Assembly (NCBI RefSeq): GCF_011046975.1
Contig: NZ_CP049253.1
Coordinates: 868,001 to 932,000 of the forward strand
DNA length: 64,000 nucleotides
Origin: Microbacterium amylolyticum
GTDB lineage: Bacteria > Actinomycetota > Actinomycetes > Actinomycetales > Microbacteriaceae
Reading direction: 5' to 3'
In this document: positions 8,775-17,985 of the stretch, piece by piece
Position numbering within the stretch: the first letter of the stretch is position 1
Layout: every line of letters starts with the position of its first letter
Program-made: the position numbers and the translations under genes
The notes under the pieces: generated by a model
The model's input: only the letters and a program-made list of their open reading frames with translations
The model's database searches: none
Told to the model about the DNA's origin: nothing

Positions 8775-10325
8775 ATGCGTTTTCCCCACGATCGCGTGCG
8801 CCGTCTCCCGGCGGCTCTCGTCGGTGTCACCGCCCTCCTGGTGCTCGCGGGGTGCACGGCCGACGCCGTTCCTGCCCCTGTCGCCTCTCCGTCGGCTCTG
8901 CCGACGGCAGAGGCGACGGAGACGACGTCGCCGGCCCTCCAGCCCGATGCGACGATCAACGTGGGATCGCTTCTGCCGACCACGTCGCTGTCCCCGACGG
9001 CCGACGACCCGGGGGCAACACAGGTGTTTGCGGGGAACGTGCTGGAGGCGCTTGTTGACGTGTCCAAGGATGGTGATGTGGTTCCTCGGCTCGCATCGGC
9101 GTACGACGTTTCTGACGATGGCCTCCTCTACACGTTCACGGTGCGCGAAGGCGTCGTGTTTCATGGCGGCGACCCACTCACGGCCGATGACGTTGTGGCG
9201 GCTCTTTTGCGACAGGCAGGAGAGGACGCCTCAGAGGAGCGACGCGAGCGCTTCGCGATCATCGATGACGTCACAGCCGTTGACGATCACACCGTTGCGG
9301 TGAGGCTCTCTGAGCGGCGCATGTCTTTTCTGACCCAGCTGACGGATGTGTGGATTACCCGCGCAGGCCCGGATGACGGCACTCTCGATGGCACGGGACC
9401 TTATTCTTTCGATGGATGGATCCCCGGCGCGACGACGAGCATCACGCGGTTCGATGATTACTGGGGGCAGACAGCGTCCAACGGTTCCGCCGTTTTCCAC
9501 CGGTTCGATGAGGCATCCGTCATGGACAACGCCCTCCTTACCGGGATCGTCGACATTGCGATCGGCGAACATCAGGCAGCCGATTTCGTCCGTAGCGCCA
9601 CGACTGCCGAGACGACCCTGTCCTTTGTCGACACCGGCAGTGTGTCCGTTCTCGCCTTTCGGCACGACCACGGGCTCTTCGCGGATCCTGCTGTCCGAGA
9701 AGCCGCGCTGATGGCCATCGATCCCGCCGATCTCCTGTCGCAGGTGTGGGGAGAAAGCGCCGAGGAGGTCGCGGCGCTCACGGAAGATGCGTCTCCGTGG
9801 CGGAACGAGCTCTCGTCCTCACTCGGAGCAGATGCCGAGGCGGCGCAGGATGTGATCCGCGCTACAGGCACCGATACGAAAACGGCGGTCACCATCGGTG
9901 CCCTCCTTCCCGGACCCACAGAGCGCACGGCAGGAGCCGTCGCGCAGAGCCTCGCAGGTATCGGCATTTCCGCGGAGGTTCGCGTGATCGAACCGGATTC
10001 CGTCGATCAGCTCGGCGACGTCGATGCGGTCGTCGCCGTTCGCTCGTCCGCCGAGGACCTCCTCCGTAATCGCGACGCCGTCGTTGCCCTGGGGATCGCC
10101 AGCGATGACGCTCTCGAACGCCTCACCCAGTCTGAGTTGGTCTCCAGCGACGCGGAACGGACGGAAATGCTGCGTCTCGCCGCACGGGCAATCGTCGAGG
10201 ACCACGCCGGGGCACTGCTGTTCCCCGTTCCCACCGTCATCGTCACGCGCGCGGGAATCGACGGCGTTACCCCGTCTGCCCCCCTCGATGGTTTTCCGCT
10301 ATCAACGATTGAAAAGATCGAATAA
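8775..10325 (+). CDS. Peptide/nickel ABC-type substrate-binding lipoprotein
   Basis: 516 residues. The N-terminus is a lipoprotein signal with lipobox LVLAGC (cysteine at about 27) and a Ser/Thr/Pro-rich linker, so it is anchored outside the membrane. The body matches the SBP_bac_5 (DppA/OppA) family: VPRLASAYDVSDDGLLYTF, REGVVFHGGDPLTADDVVAAL and GTGPYSFDGW. The ATG at 8775 is preferred over 8763 because AAGGA at 8759-8763 is properly spaced only for 8775. No permease or ATPase gene of an oligopeptide transporter is in the window, so it is an orphan binding protein. It ends just before a strong terminator. Confidence 0.85.
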   Translation: MRFPHDRVRRLPAALVGVTALLVLAGCTADAVPAPVASPSALPTAEATETTSPALQPDATINVGSLLPTTSLSPTADDPGATQVFAGNVLEALVDVSKDGDVVPRLASAYDVSDDGLLYTFTVREGVVFHGGDPLTADDVVAALLRQAGEDASEERRERFAIIDDVTAVDDHTVAVRLSERRMSFLTQLTDVWITRAGPDDGTLDGTGPYSFDGWIPGATTSITRFDDYWGQTASNGSAVFHRFDEASVMDNALLTGIVDIAIGEHQAADFVRSATTAETTLSFVDTGSVSVLAFRHDHGLFADPAVREAALMAIDPADLLSQVWGESAEEVAALTEDASPWRNELSSSLGADAEAAQDVIRATGTDTKTAVTIGALLPGPTERTAGAVAQSLAGIGISAEVRVIEPDSVDQLGDVDAVVAVRSSAEDLLRNRDAVVALGIASDDALERLTQSELVSSDAERTEMLRLAARAIVEDHAGALLFPVPTVIVTRAGIDGVTPSAPLDGFPLSTIEKIE

Positions 10326-10326
10326 A

Positions 10327-10364
10327 CGACTGTGGCCCGCTCCTGACGGAGCGGGCCACAGTCG
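10327..10364. terminator. Bidirectional hairpin terminator
   Basis: A 17-bp perfect inverted repeat (10327-10343 with 10348-10364, stem core TGTGGCCCGCTCC) with a TGAC loop. It lies between two converging genes, the substrate-binding lipoprotein and hpf, so it can end transcription from both. There is no T tract beyond it, so its strength comes from the GC-rich stem. Confidence 0.8.
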
Positions 10365-10374
10365 CGATCATTGA

Positions 10375-11034
10375 TCAGCTGGCGAGTTGCTTCGCCGGCG
10401 GCGCCTGCGTTTCCAGCGAGATGACACCGTAGTCCCACCCTCGGCGCCGATAGACGACGCTCGGGTGATCTGTCTTGACGTCGACGAACAAGAAGAAGTC
10501 GTGCCCGACCAGCTCCATGCGGTCGACGGCTTCTTCGACCGTCATCCACTCGGGACCGAACGTCTTCGTCCGGATGACGACGGGGGTGTATTCCTCTTCG
10601 TCCTCCGTGTTCTGGATCGGAACCGCGCCCGTTGCGACAGCATGCAACGTTGCCACGTCGACGGGCGTGATGTCGATTCCTTCGAGGGAACCGCTGTCCT
10701 TTGCGAGGTGCGCGCTCCGCGGACGCTGACGGTCAGAGACCCTCTTGTCCTTGGCCCGACGCAGCTGCGTTGTGAGCTTGTCGAGCGCTGTTTCGAGCGC
10801 CGCGAACTTGTCTTCCTCGCGAGCCTCCGCCCTGGCAACCTTGCCCTTCGTGGTGACGGTGAGCTCGACCTTTGCTTCCTCCACACGTCCGTGTCGATGT
10901 GCGGCCTGTGTGACCTTCACGTCGAGACGTTCGGCGCGAGGGGCGAGGGTCTCAACGCGTGAGACCTTCTCCTCCACGACGGTTCGGAAGCGGTCGGTGA
11001 TACTGACTCCGACGCCGACGATGCTGGTGTCCAT
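10375..11034 (-). CDS. hpf: Long-form ribosome hibernation promoting factor
   Basis: 219 residues, the size of the long HPF form that dimerises 70S ribosomes into inactive 100S particles in stationary phase. The N-terminal domain (MDTSIVGVGVSITDRFR to about residue 105) has the HPF/YfiA fold pattern. After a variable linker, the C-terminal dimerisation domain (EYTPVVIRTKTFGPEWMTVE, ELVGHDFFLFVD) is complete and ends with the YRRRGWDYGVISLE motif. Start ATG 11034 is supported by GGGGAGG about 6 bases upstream. It sits between comF and secA, the usual actinobacterial neighbourhood. Confidence 0.95.
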   Translation of the reverse strand: MDTSIVGVGVSITDRFRTVVEEKVSRVETLAPRAERLDVKVTQAAHRHGRVEEAKVELTVTTKGKVARAEAREEDKFAALETALDKLTTQLRRAKDKRVSDRQRPRSAHLAKDSGSLEGIDITPVDVATLHAVATGAVPIQNTEDEEEYTPVVIRTKTFGPEWMTVEEAVDRMELVGHDFFLFVDVKTDHPSVVYRRRGWDYGVISLETQAPPAKQLAS

Positions 11035-11120
11035 CTTCTGCCTCCCCATCCGGTTCGCCCGGAGTGAGCGAACCATCGGTCGCTTGGTGAACCCCACGGT
11101 AGATGTTCGTCGCCCGCATG

Positions 11121-11795
11121 TCACGTATTTTCTGCATCCCCGTCATGTTCTGTTTTCCCGGGCGTGTCAGCGACGGTGACGGCGGCGATCACAATGCCAC
11201 CCGCCTCCTCGATGGCACGGCGCGCCTCCAAAAGGGTTGCTCCCGTTGTGAGAACATCATCGGCCAAAATGACGCGCGTTCCTGGCCGGAGCCGCGCCCG
11301 CATGGAATGCGCGACATTGCGCCGCCGCTCCCGCCGTCCCAGACCGCGTTGATCAGCGACGATGCGCGCACTCGTGAGAGCGCGAAGCGGGAGTGTGCCG
11401 GCTCTGCGCACCAGCAGATCGGGGACGGCGTATCCACGGCGGCGAAGGGCGGCCCGCGAGGTCGGAACGGGGACGACGTCAGCGCCTCCTCCATGCGCCT
11501 CACGCGCGGCCCTGACGGCGGCTCCGAGAGCTTCGCCAAGCGCTCGAGCGGTTCCCGTGCGTCCGCGCTGTTTCAGCGCGCGGATGGCGTGACGGGCGGC
11601 TCCGTCGAGACGCAGGGCGGAGTACACCGCCAGCGGGGGCGATGCGCCGTCACCGATGTCCAGGCGCACGACAATCGGGCACAGCGCCTGTCGGCATGTC
11701 TCACAGAGCGCGCCCGTTGGTTCCGCGCACCCCGCACACTCGACGGGAAACAGCAACGTCATCGCATCGTCCAACGCATGGCGCAAAGAGGTCAT
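11121..11795 (-). CDS. ComF-family phosphoribosyltransferase
   Basis: 224 residues. The N-terminus has a zinc-ribbon-like cysteine set (VECAGCAEP, CETCRQALC). The C-terminal half is a type I phosphoribosyltransferase domain with the PRPP-binding signature VILADDVLTTGAT and the RGYAVPDLLVR region. ComF proteins are cytoplasmic and in naturally transformable bacteria assist DNA uptake; in most actinobacteria the substrate is unknown. Start 11795 (MTSLRHALDD) is chosen because it places the cysteines at the usual position; its ribosome-binding site is weak. It lies between lpqB and hpf, as Rv3242c does in mycobacteria. Confidence 0.85.
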   Translation of the reverse strand: MTSLRHALDDAMTLLFPVECAGCAEPTGALCETCRQALCPIVVRLDIGDGASPPLAVYSALRLDGAARHAIRALKQRGRTGTARALGEALGAAVRAAREAHGGGADVVPVPTSRAALRRRGYAVPDLLVRRAGTLPLRALTSARIVADQRGLGRRERRRNVAHSMRARLRPGTRVILADDVLTTGATLLEARRAIEEAGGIVIAAVTVADTPGKTEHDGDAENT

Positions 11796-11878
11796 GGCGA
11801 TAGCGTCGCAAGTCCCGCGCGCGGACGCGGGGTTCCGGGGATAACGACGGACGAAGGAGCCGTGTGAAACGCCTAAGG

Positions 11879-13612
11879 CTAGGGTGCGGGGGAACCGAGC
11901 TGCGTCGCCAGCAGAGAAACGCCTTCCCCCGCTTGTTGCCACGTGGTGATTTTGCGGACGAAAAGCTCACCGTCCCGCGTGAGCATGCGCTCGTTCGACT
12001 GCGGGTTGCCGTAGGTCATCATGGTGATCGCGAACGAGGCGGTGAGGCGTTCTGATCTGCCGCCGATCGTCTGTTCGATCACGATGGTCCTGTTGTCACC
12101 CGGGATCGCGACGGCGACCGTTGTGTCGGCGACCCACGCAATAACGTCCGCCCGCTCGGGAAGAGCCGTTGCCTCAAGAACTCCGGCCAGCTCGATCGGC
12201 GTCCCGTCGGGCGCGCGGGTGATCCCGGCAACGAAAAGAACGGGCCTGTCGTCTATGGCGCCGGCGATCGCGAGGCGTGCGCCGTCACGCGCCATCCGGA
12301 TGTCGTCAATCTCCGAAAGTTCGTCGAGTCCAGCGATGGAGATCGGCTCGCCGTCGTCTCCCCAGGCCTGAAGCGCTGATGACCGCTCCTCGGGTACTGA
12401 CCAGATAAAGCCGAACGGGTCGAGGGCGGGCGCCACCCATTCTGATCCGTACACGAGATCGTCGAGCGTGCCATCGTCACGAACGCGCCACACTGTGCCG
12501 TCCTCTGACTGAACAGCGGCGTGAGAGTGGTCCCCGGCGACCGTGATCGAGGTTGCCGCGTCGTCCTCGCTCGCCTCCGCGGTGAAGCGCGTTTCAATCA
12601 CGTCGCTGAGTCCGGGGATGCGGTCGGTCTCCCTGCCGAGGAACCCGAACTCATCGTGCGTCATCACGAGCGCCCTGGCGTCCGGCTGCGCATAGTCGAC
12701 GGTAATCTCGGGTATCCGAAGGGGCTGATCGTCCACGGTGATCTGCACGGCGTGTACGCCGGCGGAGGCGAGACTGGACTGCAGCTGCACCAGCATCCGC
12801 CCGCGATCGAGATCGGATCTCTCCCGGACGAGCCCGGAAAGATCGACCGTTGCCATCCCGTCGTCTGCCAGCGGAACGCTCTGTCGACCCATGTTCACGC
12901 CGTCGAACGCCGTCGTCACCGCGCCGTCAAGCCAGTCCGACGGCCCGCCGTCGACAAGCGTCCGGGCAATCCGCGAGGCCATTCCTGTCGTGTTCGGGAA
13001 CCAGCGCATATCGGGAACGAGTCTGGCGCTTCCCACGGCGAAAAAGTACAGAACGTGTTCGCTGAAGATGTAGTCGAAGCGGCCACTGGCGACAACCACC
13101 CCGTCCGGGGCTGCCGATACGCGCCACTGCCCGGCGTCGTCTCGCACCAGCTGAAAATTGAGCGCTCGCGCCCCGCCAGATGCGGGAACGTACTGTCCGT
13201 CTTCGCCGACGAAGGCTGTTGGGGTCACGCTCACCCGCAACTCGCCGCTGCCCGCATCGGCGATCTCTTCAGCATCACCCACGAAATCAGCGATGGTTCT
13301 ATCGCTGATGTTCTCGACGGTCACCTGCGACTCGGGCCGCCACTCCGCCGCGAAGTCATCGGTGAGGAACTCCCGTGCAATGTCCCAGTTCCCGGTCGGA
13401 CTCTCACCGGCTTCGAGGAAGCCGAGCACGATTTCCGCCGGCGACGCGTCCTCCGACGGGCCGTCCGGTGTGAACTGCCATACGGCGTCGGCCTGCGCTG
13501 TGCCCGTCTGGTTGCCCGGCTGAACGTAGCCCGCGGTGGGGAGACCGGCGCATGCGGCCAGCATGACGATCGTCGCGGCGACGACGGCGGTGACACGGAC
13601 AAGCCTGTTCAC
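11879..13612 (-). CDS. lpqB: LpqB-family beta-propeller lipoprotein
   Basis: 577 residues. The lipobox VMLAACAG (cysteine near residue 21) predicts an exported lipoprotein. A GerMN-type domain (near residues 45-300) and a C-terminal beta-propeller region follow, as in LpqB. The GTG start overlaps the mtrB stop as GTGA (13609-13612), so it is coupled to the sensor kinase. In mycobacteria LpqB binds the MtrB extracellular part and modulates MtrA phosphorylation; that role is transferred here by synteny. Full length, no interruption. Confidence 0.93.
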   Translation of the reverse strand: MNRLVRVTAVVAATIVMLAACAGLPTAGYVQPGNQTGTAQADAVWQFTPDGPSEDASPAEIVLGFLEAGESPTGNWDIAREFLTDDFAAEWRPESQVTVENISDRTIADFVGDAEEIADAGSGELRVSVTPTAFVGEDGQYVPASGGARALNFQLVRDDAGQWRVSAAPDGVVVASGRFDYIFSEHVLYFFAVGSARLVPDMRWFPNTTGMASRIARTLVDGGPSDWLDGAVTTAFDGVNMGRQSVPLADDGMATVDLSGLVRERSDLDRGRMLVQLQSSLASAGVHAVQITVDDQPLRIPEITVDYAQPDARALVMTHDEFGFLGRETDRIPGLSDVIETRFTAEASEDDAATSITVAGDHSHAAVQSEDGTVWRVRDDGTLDDLVYGSEWVAPALDPFGFIWSVPEERSSALQAWGDDGEPISIAGLDELSEIDDIRMARDGARLAIAGAIDDRPVLFVAGITRAPDGTPIELAGVLEATALPERADVIAWVADTTVAVAIPGDNRTIVIEQTIGGRSERLTASFAITMMTYGNPQSNERMLTRDGELFVRKITTWQQAGEGVSLLATQLGSPAP

Positions 13613-15285
13613 GAACGCCCCTCCTCTTGCTGCGGCTTCTCGTGCCGGATGACGAGGGTCTCGGTGTCGTTCTCTGTTCTCGTACGGAACGCTCCCTCTT
13701 CCAGTTGCGCGATGGGTTCGACGGATATCGGCGATGCACCGATCTCTTCATGGGCACGGCGAGGCAGGGTCAACACGAAGTGCGTCCCGACGCCGATATG
13801 CGACCACACCTCCAGTGTCCCTCCGTGCAAGGTCGCATCGCCAAGAGCGATCGACAGGCCAAGGCCCGTGCCGCCCAGGGTTCTCTGCCGAGACGGATCG
13901 CCACGCCAGAAGCGATCAAAAACGCGTTCGACATGGCCGGGTTCCATCCCGAGGCCGTAGTCGCGCACGCCAACGGCCACGGCCGATTCATTCGATGCGA
14001 CGGTGATATCGATCGGCTGGTGTTCCCCGTGCTCGATCGCGTTTCCGATCAGATTGCGCAGGATGCGACGCACACGGCGCGGGTCGATGTCGACGAAGTC
14101 GGGCCCGTCATCGCCGCGGAAACGCAGTTCACCTCCGTGCCGTGTCGCAAGAGCAGCCATATCCTCTGTCAGAGCGCCGGTCAGGGCCGAGAGGCTCACC
14201 TGTTCCCGCTCAAGCTGAACAGAGCCGGCGTCGTAACGGCTGATCTCGAGCAGGTCGACAAGCAGCTCCTCGAATCGTGACACCTGCTCGTGCAGCAGCT
14301 CTGCAGATCGCGCCGCGACCGGGTTGAAGTTCTCGCGTTCGTCGTAGAGCATCCCGGCGGCAAGACGAATCGTGGTCAACGGTGTTCTGAGCTCGTGCGA
14401 GACATCGGACACGAAGCGCTGTTGTACACGAGAGAGCTCGGCCAGCTCGCGAATCTGCGATTCGATACTGTCCGCCATCTGGTTAAACGAGCGCGCGAGG
14501 GTCGCGAGTTCGTCTTCGCCGTGCACATCCAGACGCGCTGACAGATCGCCAGCGGCGAACCGCGCGCTCGTCTTGGCAACGTCGACAATCGGGGTCGACA
14601 CGAACCGCATGACGATCCACACAACGCCGACGACGAGAACGATCAGAGCGATTCCCATGACCCAGAGCGTGAACTGCACGAATGCCAGCGTCTCGGCCAC
14701 GTCTGTCATCGGATAGGCGAGGTAGATCTCGAAAACGCCAACGTCTGGCATCTCCAGTTGCTGCCCCACCACGATCGCGGGCACATCAACGCCCGATTCG
14801 GTCGGCAATCCGATCGACTGCCACCACTGACTCTCGGGAACGATCGTCACCTGCTCACGCAGACCATCGGACAACAGCGCGGCGGAGAACAGATCCGGTC
14901 GAGAGGAGAACGCGCTCGGAGCATCCGCCGTCGACTGTGCCTCGATCGGGAATCCGAGAATCAGCTGCGTCGACGACGTTGTTGCGAGGTCATCGAGCAT
15001 GTCGTTCGTGAGCGCCTGGATGGCCGCCCGGTCCCCGGCGACGTCGGCCTCGTTGACCCTCATCTGTGTGAGAGCGACAGCGCGATTCGTATCCTCGAGA
15101 GCCTGGCCGCGTCGGGCCTCGAATAAGTCAGTCTGAATCGCCAGGGCTGCCCACACCGCAGCGACTGCGATCGCCAAGGCCGTTGTCAGCGTCGTGATCA
15201 GGACGGTGCGAAAACGCAACGACCGACGCCAGCGGCGGATCGGGCGTCGCCACGTTCTCGAAACCCACCTCGTGAGCGGAGTCAC
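13609..15285 (-). CDS. mtrB: Sensor histidine kinase MtrB
   Basis: 558 residues from GTG 15285; an upstream ATG at 15333 inside mtrA is an alternative start. Two membrane segments (VLITTLTTALAIAVAAVWAA, and near residue 220 WVMGIALIVLVVGVVWIV) flank an extracellular sensor of about 160 residues. A HAMP segment follows, then the H-box SHELRTPLTTIR with the phosphorylated histidine, the N-box LRNLIGNAIEHG, and the G boxes YGLGMEP and GGTGLGLSIA. It phosphorylates MtrA, the essential actinobacterial regulator of cell-wall hydrolysis and division. It lies 13 bases downstream of mtrA and overlaps lpqB. Confidence 0.94.
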   Translation of the reverse strand: MTPLTRWVSRTWRRPIRRWRRSLRFRTVLITTLTTALAIAVAAVWAALAIQTDLFEARRGQALEDTNRAVALTQMRVNEADVAGDRAAIQALTNDMLDDLATTSSTQLILGFPIEAQSTADAPSAFSSRPDLFSAALLSDGLREQVTIVPESQWWQSIGLPTESGVDVPAIVVGQQLEMPDVGVFEIYLAYPMTDVAETLAFVQFTLWVMGIALIVLVVGVVWIVMRFVSTPIVDVAKTSARFAAGDLSARLDVHGEDELATLARSFNQMADSIESQIRELAELSRVQQRFVSDVSHELRTPLTTIRLAAGMLYDERENFNPVAARSAELLHEQVSRFEELLVDLLEISRYDAGSVQLEREQVSLSALTGALTEDMAALATRHGGELRFRGDDGPDFVDIDPRRVRRILRNLIGNAIEHGEHQPIDITVASNESAVAVGVRDYGLGMEPGHVERVFDRFWRGDPSRQRTLGGTGLGLSIALGDATLHGGTLEVWSHIGVGTHFVLTLPRRAHEEIGASPISVEPIAQLEEGAFRTRTENDTETLVIRHEKPQQEEGRS

Positions 15286-15298
15286 GGCCCGTGGCTGA

Positions 15299-15979
15299 TC
15301 AGGCGGGGCTGCCCGCGCGGTAGCCGACGCCACGGACGGTCATCACGATGCGCGGGTTGTCGGGGTCCAGCTCCACCTTGGATCGCAGTCGCTGAACATG
15401 GACGTTGACCAGGCGAGTATCCGCCTTGTAGTGATACCCCCATACCTGCTCAAGCAGTTGTTCACGCGTGAACACCTGCTGCGGCTTCGATGCGAGTGCC
15501 ACCAGAAGCTCGAACTCGAGCGGGGTCAAGGAGATCGATTCGTCTGCGCGCATCACTTCGTGCGCCTGGACGTCGATTGCGAGGTCGCCGATCCGCAAAA
15601 CCGTGGAGTCTTCCGGCGCGACAGGTCGCAGCCGGGTGCGGATCCGGGCGACGAGCTCCTTCGGATTAAAAGGCTTGACGATGTAATCATCGGCCCCGGC
15701 TTCCAACCCCGCGACGACATCGGTCGTATCGGACCGAGCCGTGAGCATGATGATCGGCACACCCGATTCAGCGCGGATCTCAGAGCAAATCTCGATGCCG
15801 TCCTTGCCGGGCAGCATGAGGTCGAGCAGCACGAGGTCGGGCGCCGTCCGGCGCCACTCATCGACGGCTTCGGCCCCTGTTGCACAAAAGGCGGTATCGA
15901 AGCCTTCCGTGCGCAGGACGATGCCGATCATCTCGGCGAGAGCGGTGTCATCGTCGACCACGAGAATGCGACTGGTCAT
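15299..15979 (-). CDS. mtrA: Response regulator MtrA
   Basis: 226 residues with a receiver domain (acidic pocket DDD near residues 9-11, phosphoacceptor D53 in LVLLDLMLPGKDG, conserved K102 in DYIVKPF). An OmpR/PhoB winged-helix domain follows, with LTPLEFELLVAL, VNVHVQRLRSKVE and the terminal VMTVRGVGYRAG. Although the frame continues far upstream, ATG 15979 (MTSRILVVDDD) is the start by homology. TAGGCT lies 8 bases before it (15988-15993), suggesting a leaderless mRNA. It heads the mtrA-mtrB-lpqB operon. Confidence 0.96.
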   Translation of the reverse strand: MTSRILVVDDDTALAEMIGIVLRTEGFDTAFCATGAEAVDEWRRTAPDLVLLDLMLPGKDGIEICSEIRAESGVPIIMLTARSDTTDVVAGLEAGADDYIVKPFNPKELVARIRTRLRPVAPEDSTVLRIGDLAIDVQAHEVMRADESISLTPLEFELLVALASKPQQVFTREQLLEQVWGYHYKADTRLVNVHVQRLRSKVELDPDNPRIVMTVRGVGYRAGSPA

Positions 15980-16093
15980 GGTCACACAGCCTAGACGTCC
16001 GCCGCAGTCGTGTGGGTTCGGCGCGCGGGCGCGTACGGGTGTCGCCGCCCGTGCCCCGGCCCGCTGTGACACGATAGCCAGGGAGGAACACAC

Positions 16094-17332
16094 GTGACTG
16101 ATTCGATCAATTCGGGGTGGGCGCCGCTTCCGCGGCAGGGCCTCATTCCCCTGTATCCGCTGTCGTTTGGACAGATCCTCGGTCGTGCTTTTGCCGTATT
16201 GAAGGGCAACCCGAAGGTTCTCCTCGGTTTCGTCGTCGGCGTGCAAACACTCGCGATGACGATTTTGACGGTCGTGATCGGCGCCGTCACCTTTGCGACG
16301 CTGTCCCGGGTGGACACGGTCGACCCGAACTCCCCGGAGTTCGACACGCTGATGGCCGGTTCCATCGGGCTCATCATCATCGTCTCGATCGTTCTGGGAT
16401 TCCTCGTCACCGCCGTCACCGTTCTCGCACAAGGTGTTGTCGTGGCGGAAACAGGGATGGCAGCACTGGCCGAGAAGTCTTCTCTGCGCCAGCTCTGGCG
16501 CCGTGTCGGCCCGGCATTCTGGCCGCTGATCGGTTACACACTCCTGCTCGGTCTCGCACAAACCATCGCGATCGGCATTCTCGTTGTCCCGATCGTGCTC
16601 ACCGCGATCATGGGAACCCCCGGAGCGATCGCGGCCGCTGCGCTGTTCATGATTGTTGCTGCTCTCGGCGGTCTCGTTCTTCCGGCCTGGCTCGGCACAA
16701 AGCTCTACCTTGTTCCCGCCGCGATCGTGCTCGAAGGCGCGGGCCCCATCCGCGGCATCGTCCGCTCCTGGAAGCTCACGCGCGGTCGCTTTTGGTCGAC
16801 CTTCGGCGTGCTCATCATTCTTGCCCTCATCGCCAATGTGGCGGCAATGCTTGTCTCCTTCGCAGTCATACTCCCTCTGTCGTTCCTTCCCGCTGTTCTG
16901 TTCCCGTTCGGGGACCCCGCGGCGATCGACGACACAGGTTTCGCGGTCACTGCCCTGATCTTCTCTGTCATTCCCTCGATCATTAGTTTCGCGTTCACCG
17001 CCGTGCTGATGATCGTCATCGCCTCCGGCGGCGCGCTGTGTTATCTGGATGCACGCATGCGCGATGAGGGCATTGACCTTCGGATGCAGCGCTACGTCGA
17101 GCGCACCCATCAGGGTCTCGACGCCGACGATCCGTACACTTTCGATCCGGATGCGCGCCCGTCGCCGTATGCGCACACCCCGCCGCCGCAGCAACAGCAG
17201 CAGCCGTATCCGCCCGCGACAGCGACTCCTCCTCCCTCCTACGCCCCGCCAACGGCCCCACCGGCCCCGCCCTCGGGAACGAGTGGTGCTGTTCCGCCGT
17301 GGCAGCAGCCGCCGTCCGCCCCTCCCGTATGA
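16094..17332 (+). CDS. Polytopic membrane protein with proline/glutamine-rich tail
   Basis: 412 residues from a GTG with AGGGAGGAAC just upstream. Five or six membrane segments lie at about 40-65, 85-115, 150-175, 180-205, 240-275 and 290-315 (for example LIIIVSIVLGFLVTAVTVLA). This pattern matches the membrane domain of glycerophosphoryl-diester-phosphodiesterase-type proteins common next to mtrA in actinobacteria. The last ~70 residues are Pro/Gln/Ala-rich (PPPQQQQQPYPPATATPPP) and probably cytoplasmic and disordered. It starts the operon and is coupled by ATGA (17329-17332) to the DUF4129 gene. The function is not known. Confidence 0.85.
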   Translation: MTDSINSGWAPLPRQGLIPLYPLSFGQILGRAFAVLKGNPKVLLGFVVGVQTLAMTILTVVIGAVTFATLSRVDTVDPNSPEFDTLMAGSIGLIIIVSIVLGFLVTAVTVLAQGVVVAETGMAALAEKSSLRQLWRRVGPAFWPLIGYTLLLGLAQTIAIGILVVPIVLTAIMGTPGAIAAAALFMIVAALGGLVLPAWLGTKLYLVPAAIVLEGAGPIRGIVRSWKLTRGRFWSTFGVLIILALIANVAAMLVSFAVILPLSFLPAVLFPFGDPAAIDDTGFAVTALIFSVIPSIISFAFTAVLMIVIASGGALCYLDARMRDEGIDLRMQRYVERTHQGLDADDPYTFDPDARPSPYAHTPPPQQQQQPYPPATATPPPSYAPPTAPPAPPSGTSGAVPPWQQPPSAPPV

Positions 17333-17985
17333 CAACGGTCCCGGCTCTCGCCGCGCTTCTCACCGGCTCCGACGAGGCGAGGGAGCGCGCCGAACGCGAA
17401 CTACAAAAGCCGATCTACGCCGAAACGGAACCGACACTGTTCGACCGGGTTGCGCAGACGATCGGTGACGCCATCAGTTCGCTTCTCAACCCCCAAATCG
17501 GCGGGGCGCAGTGGAGCACGATCTGGACCGTCATCATCGTCGGCCTTATTGTTGCCGGCGTTGTCGTGGCCCTGGTCATCTGGGGTCTCCCCCGTGGCGA
17601 GCACCGCCGCGCCCCCGGCTCGGCGGATGTTTTTGCCGACGATGGCCGGTCCGCCCGTGATCTGCGCCAGGCAACTCGCGCGGCGATGGAGCGCTCTGAC
17701 TGGGACGAGGTCGTCATCCTCGGATTTCGGGCGCTCGCGCGCGGTCTCGAAGAACGTGGGATCGTCACGGCGCCCCCGGGAACAACCGCGCGCACCCTTG
17801 CCGCTCGCGCCGCGACCGCTTTCTCCGACCGTTCCGAGGATCTCCGGGCAGCCGCGGCCACTTTTGACGATGTCCGCTATCTGCGACGTGCCGCACAGCA
17901 GGACGTCGCACTGCAGGTTGTTGCTCTCGACGAGAGCATCGCGCGAACCCGTCCCTCCGCGACTGCGGAGGCGATGTTCGTATGA
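17329..17985 (+). CDS. DUF4129 membrane protein
   Basis: 218 residues with a single central membrane segment (TVIIVGLIVAGVVVALVIWG, about residues 66-85) and a C-terminal DUF4129 helical domain (DWDEVVILGFRALARGLEER, then TARTLAARA). In transglutaminase-type proteins DUF4129 is often the C-terminal part; here it stands alone. Start and stop codons both overlap neighbours as ATGA (17329-17332 and 17982-17985), so it is tightly coupled to the DUF4350 and MoxR genes downstream. The module may act in envelope protein assembly; the evidence is context only. Confidence 0.85.
   Translation: MTTVPALAALLTGSDEARERAERELQKPIYAETEPTLFDRVAQTIGDAISSLLNPQIGGAQWSTIWTVIIVGLIVAGVVVALVIWGLPRGEHRRAPGSADVFADDGRSARDLRQATRAAMERSDWDEVVILGFRALARGLEERGIVTAPPGTTARTLAARAATAFSDRSEDLRAAAATFDDVRYLRRAAQQDVALQVVALDESIARTRPSATAEAMFV

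Noticed and set aside
15980..17335. Upstream extension of mtrA to 678 residues
   Set aside because: The extra part is antisense to the membrane-protein gene at 16094-17332, is low-complexity, and the MtrA receiver starts at 15979.
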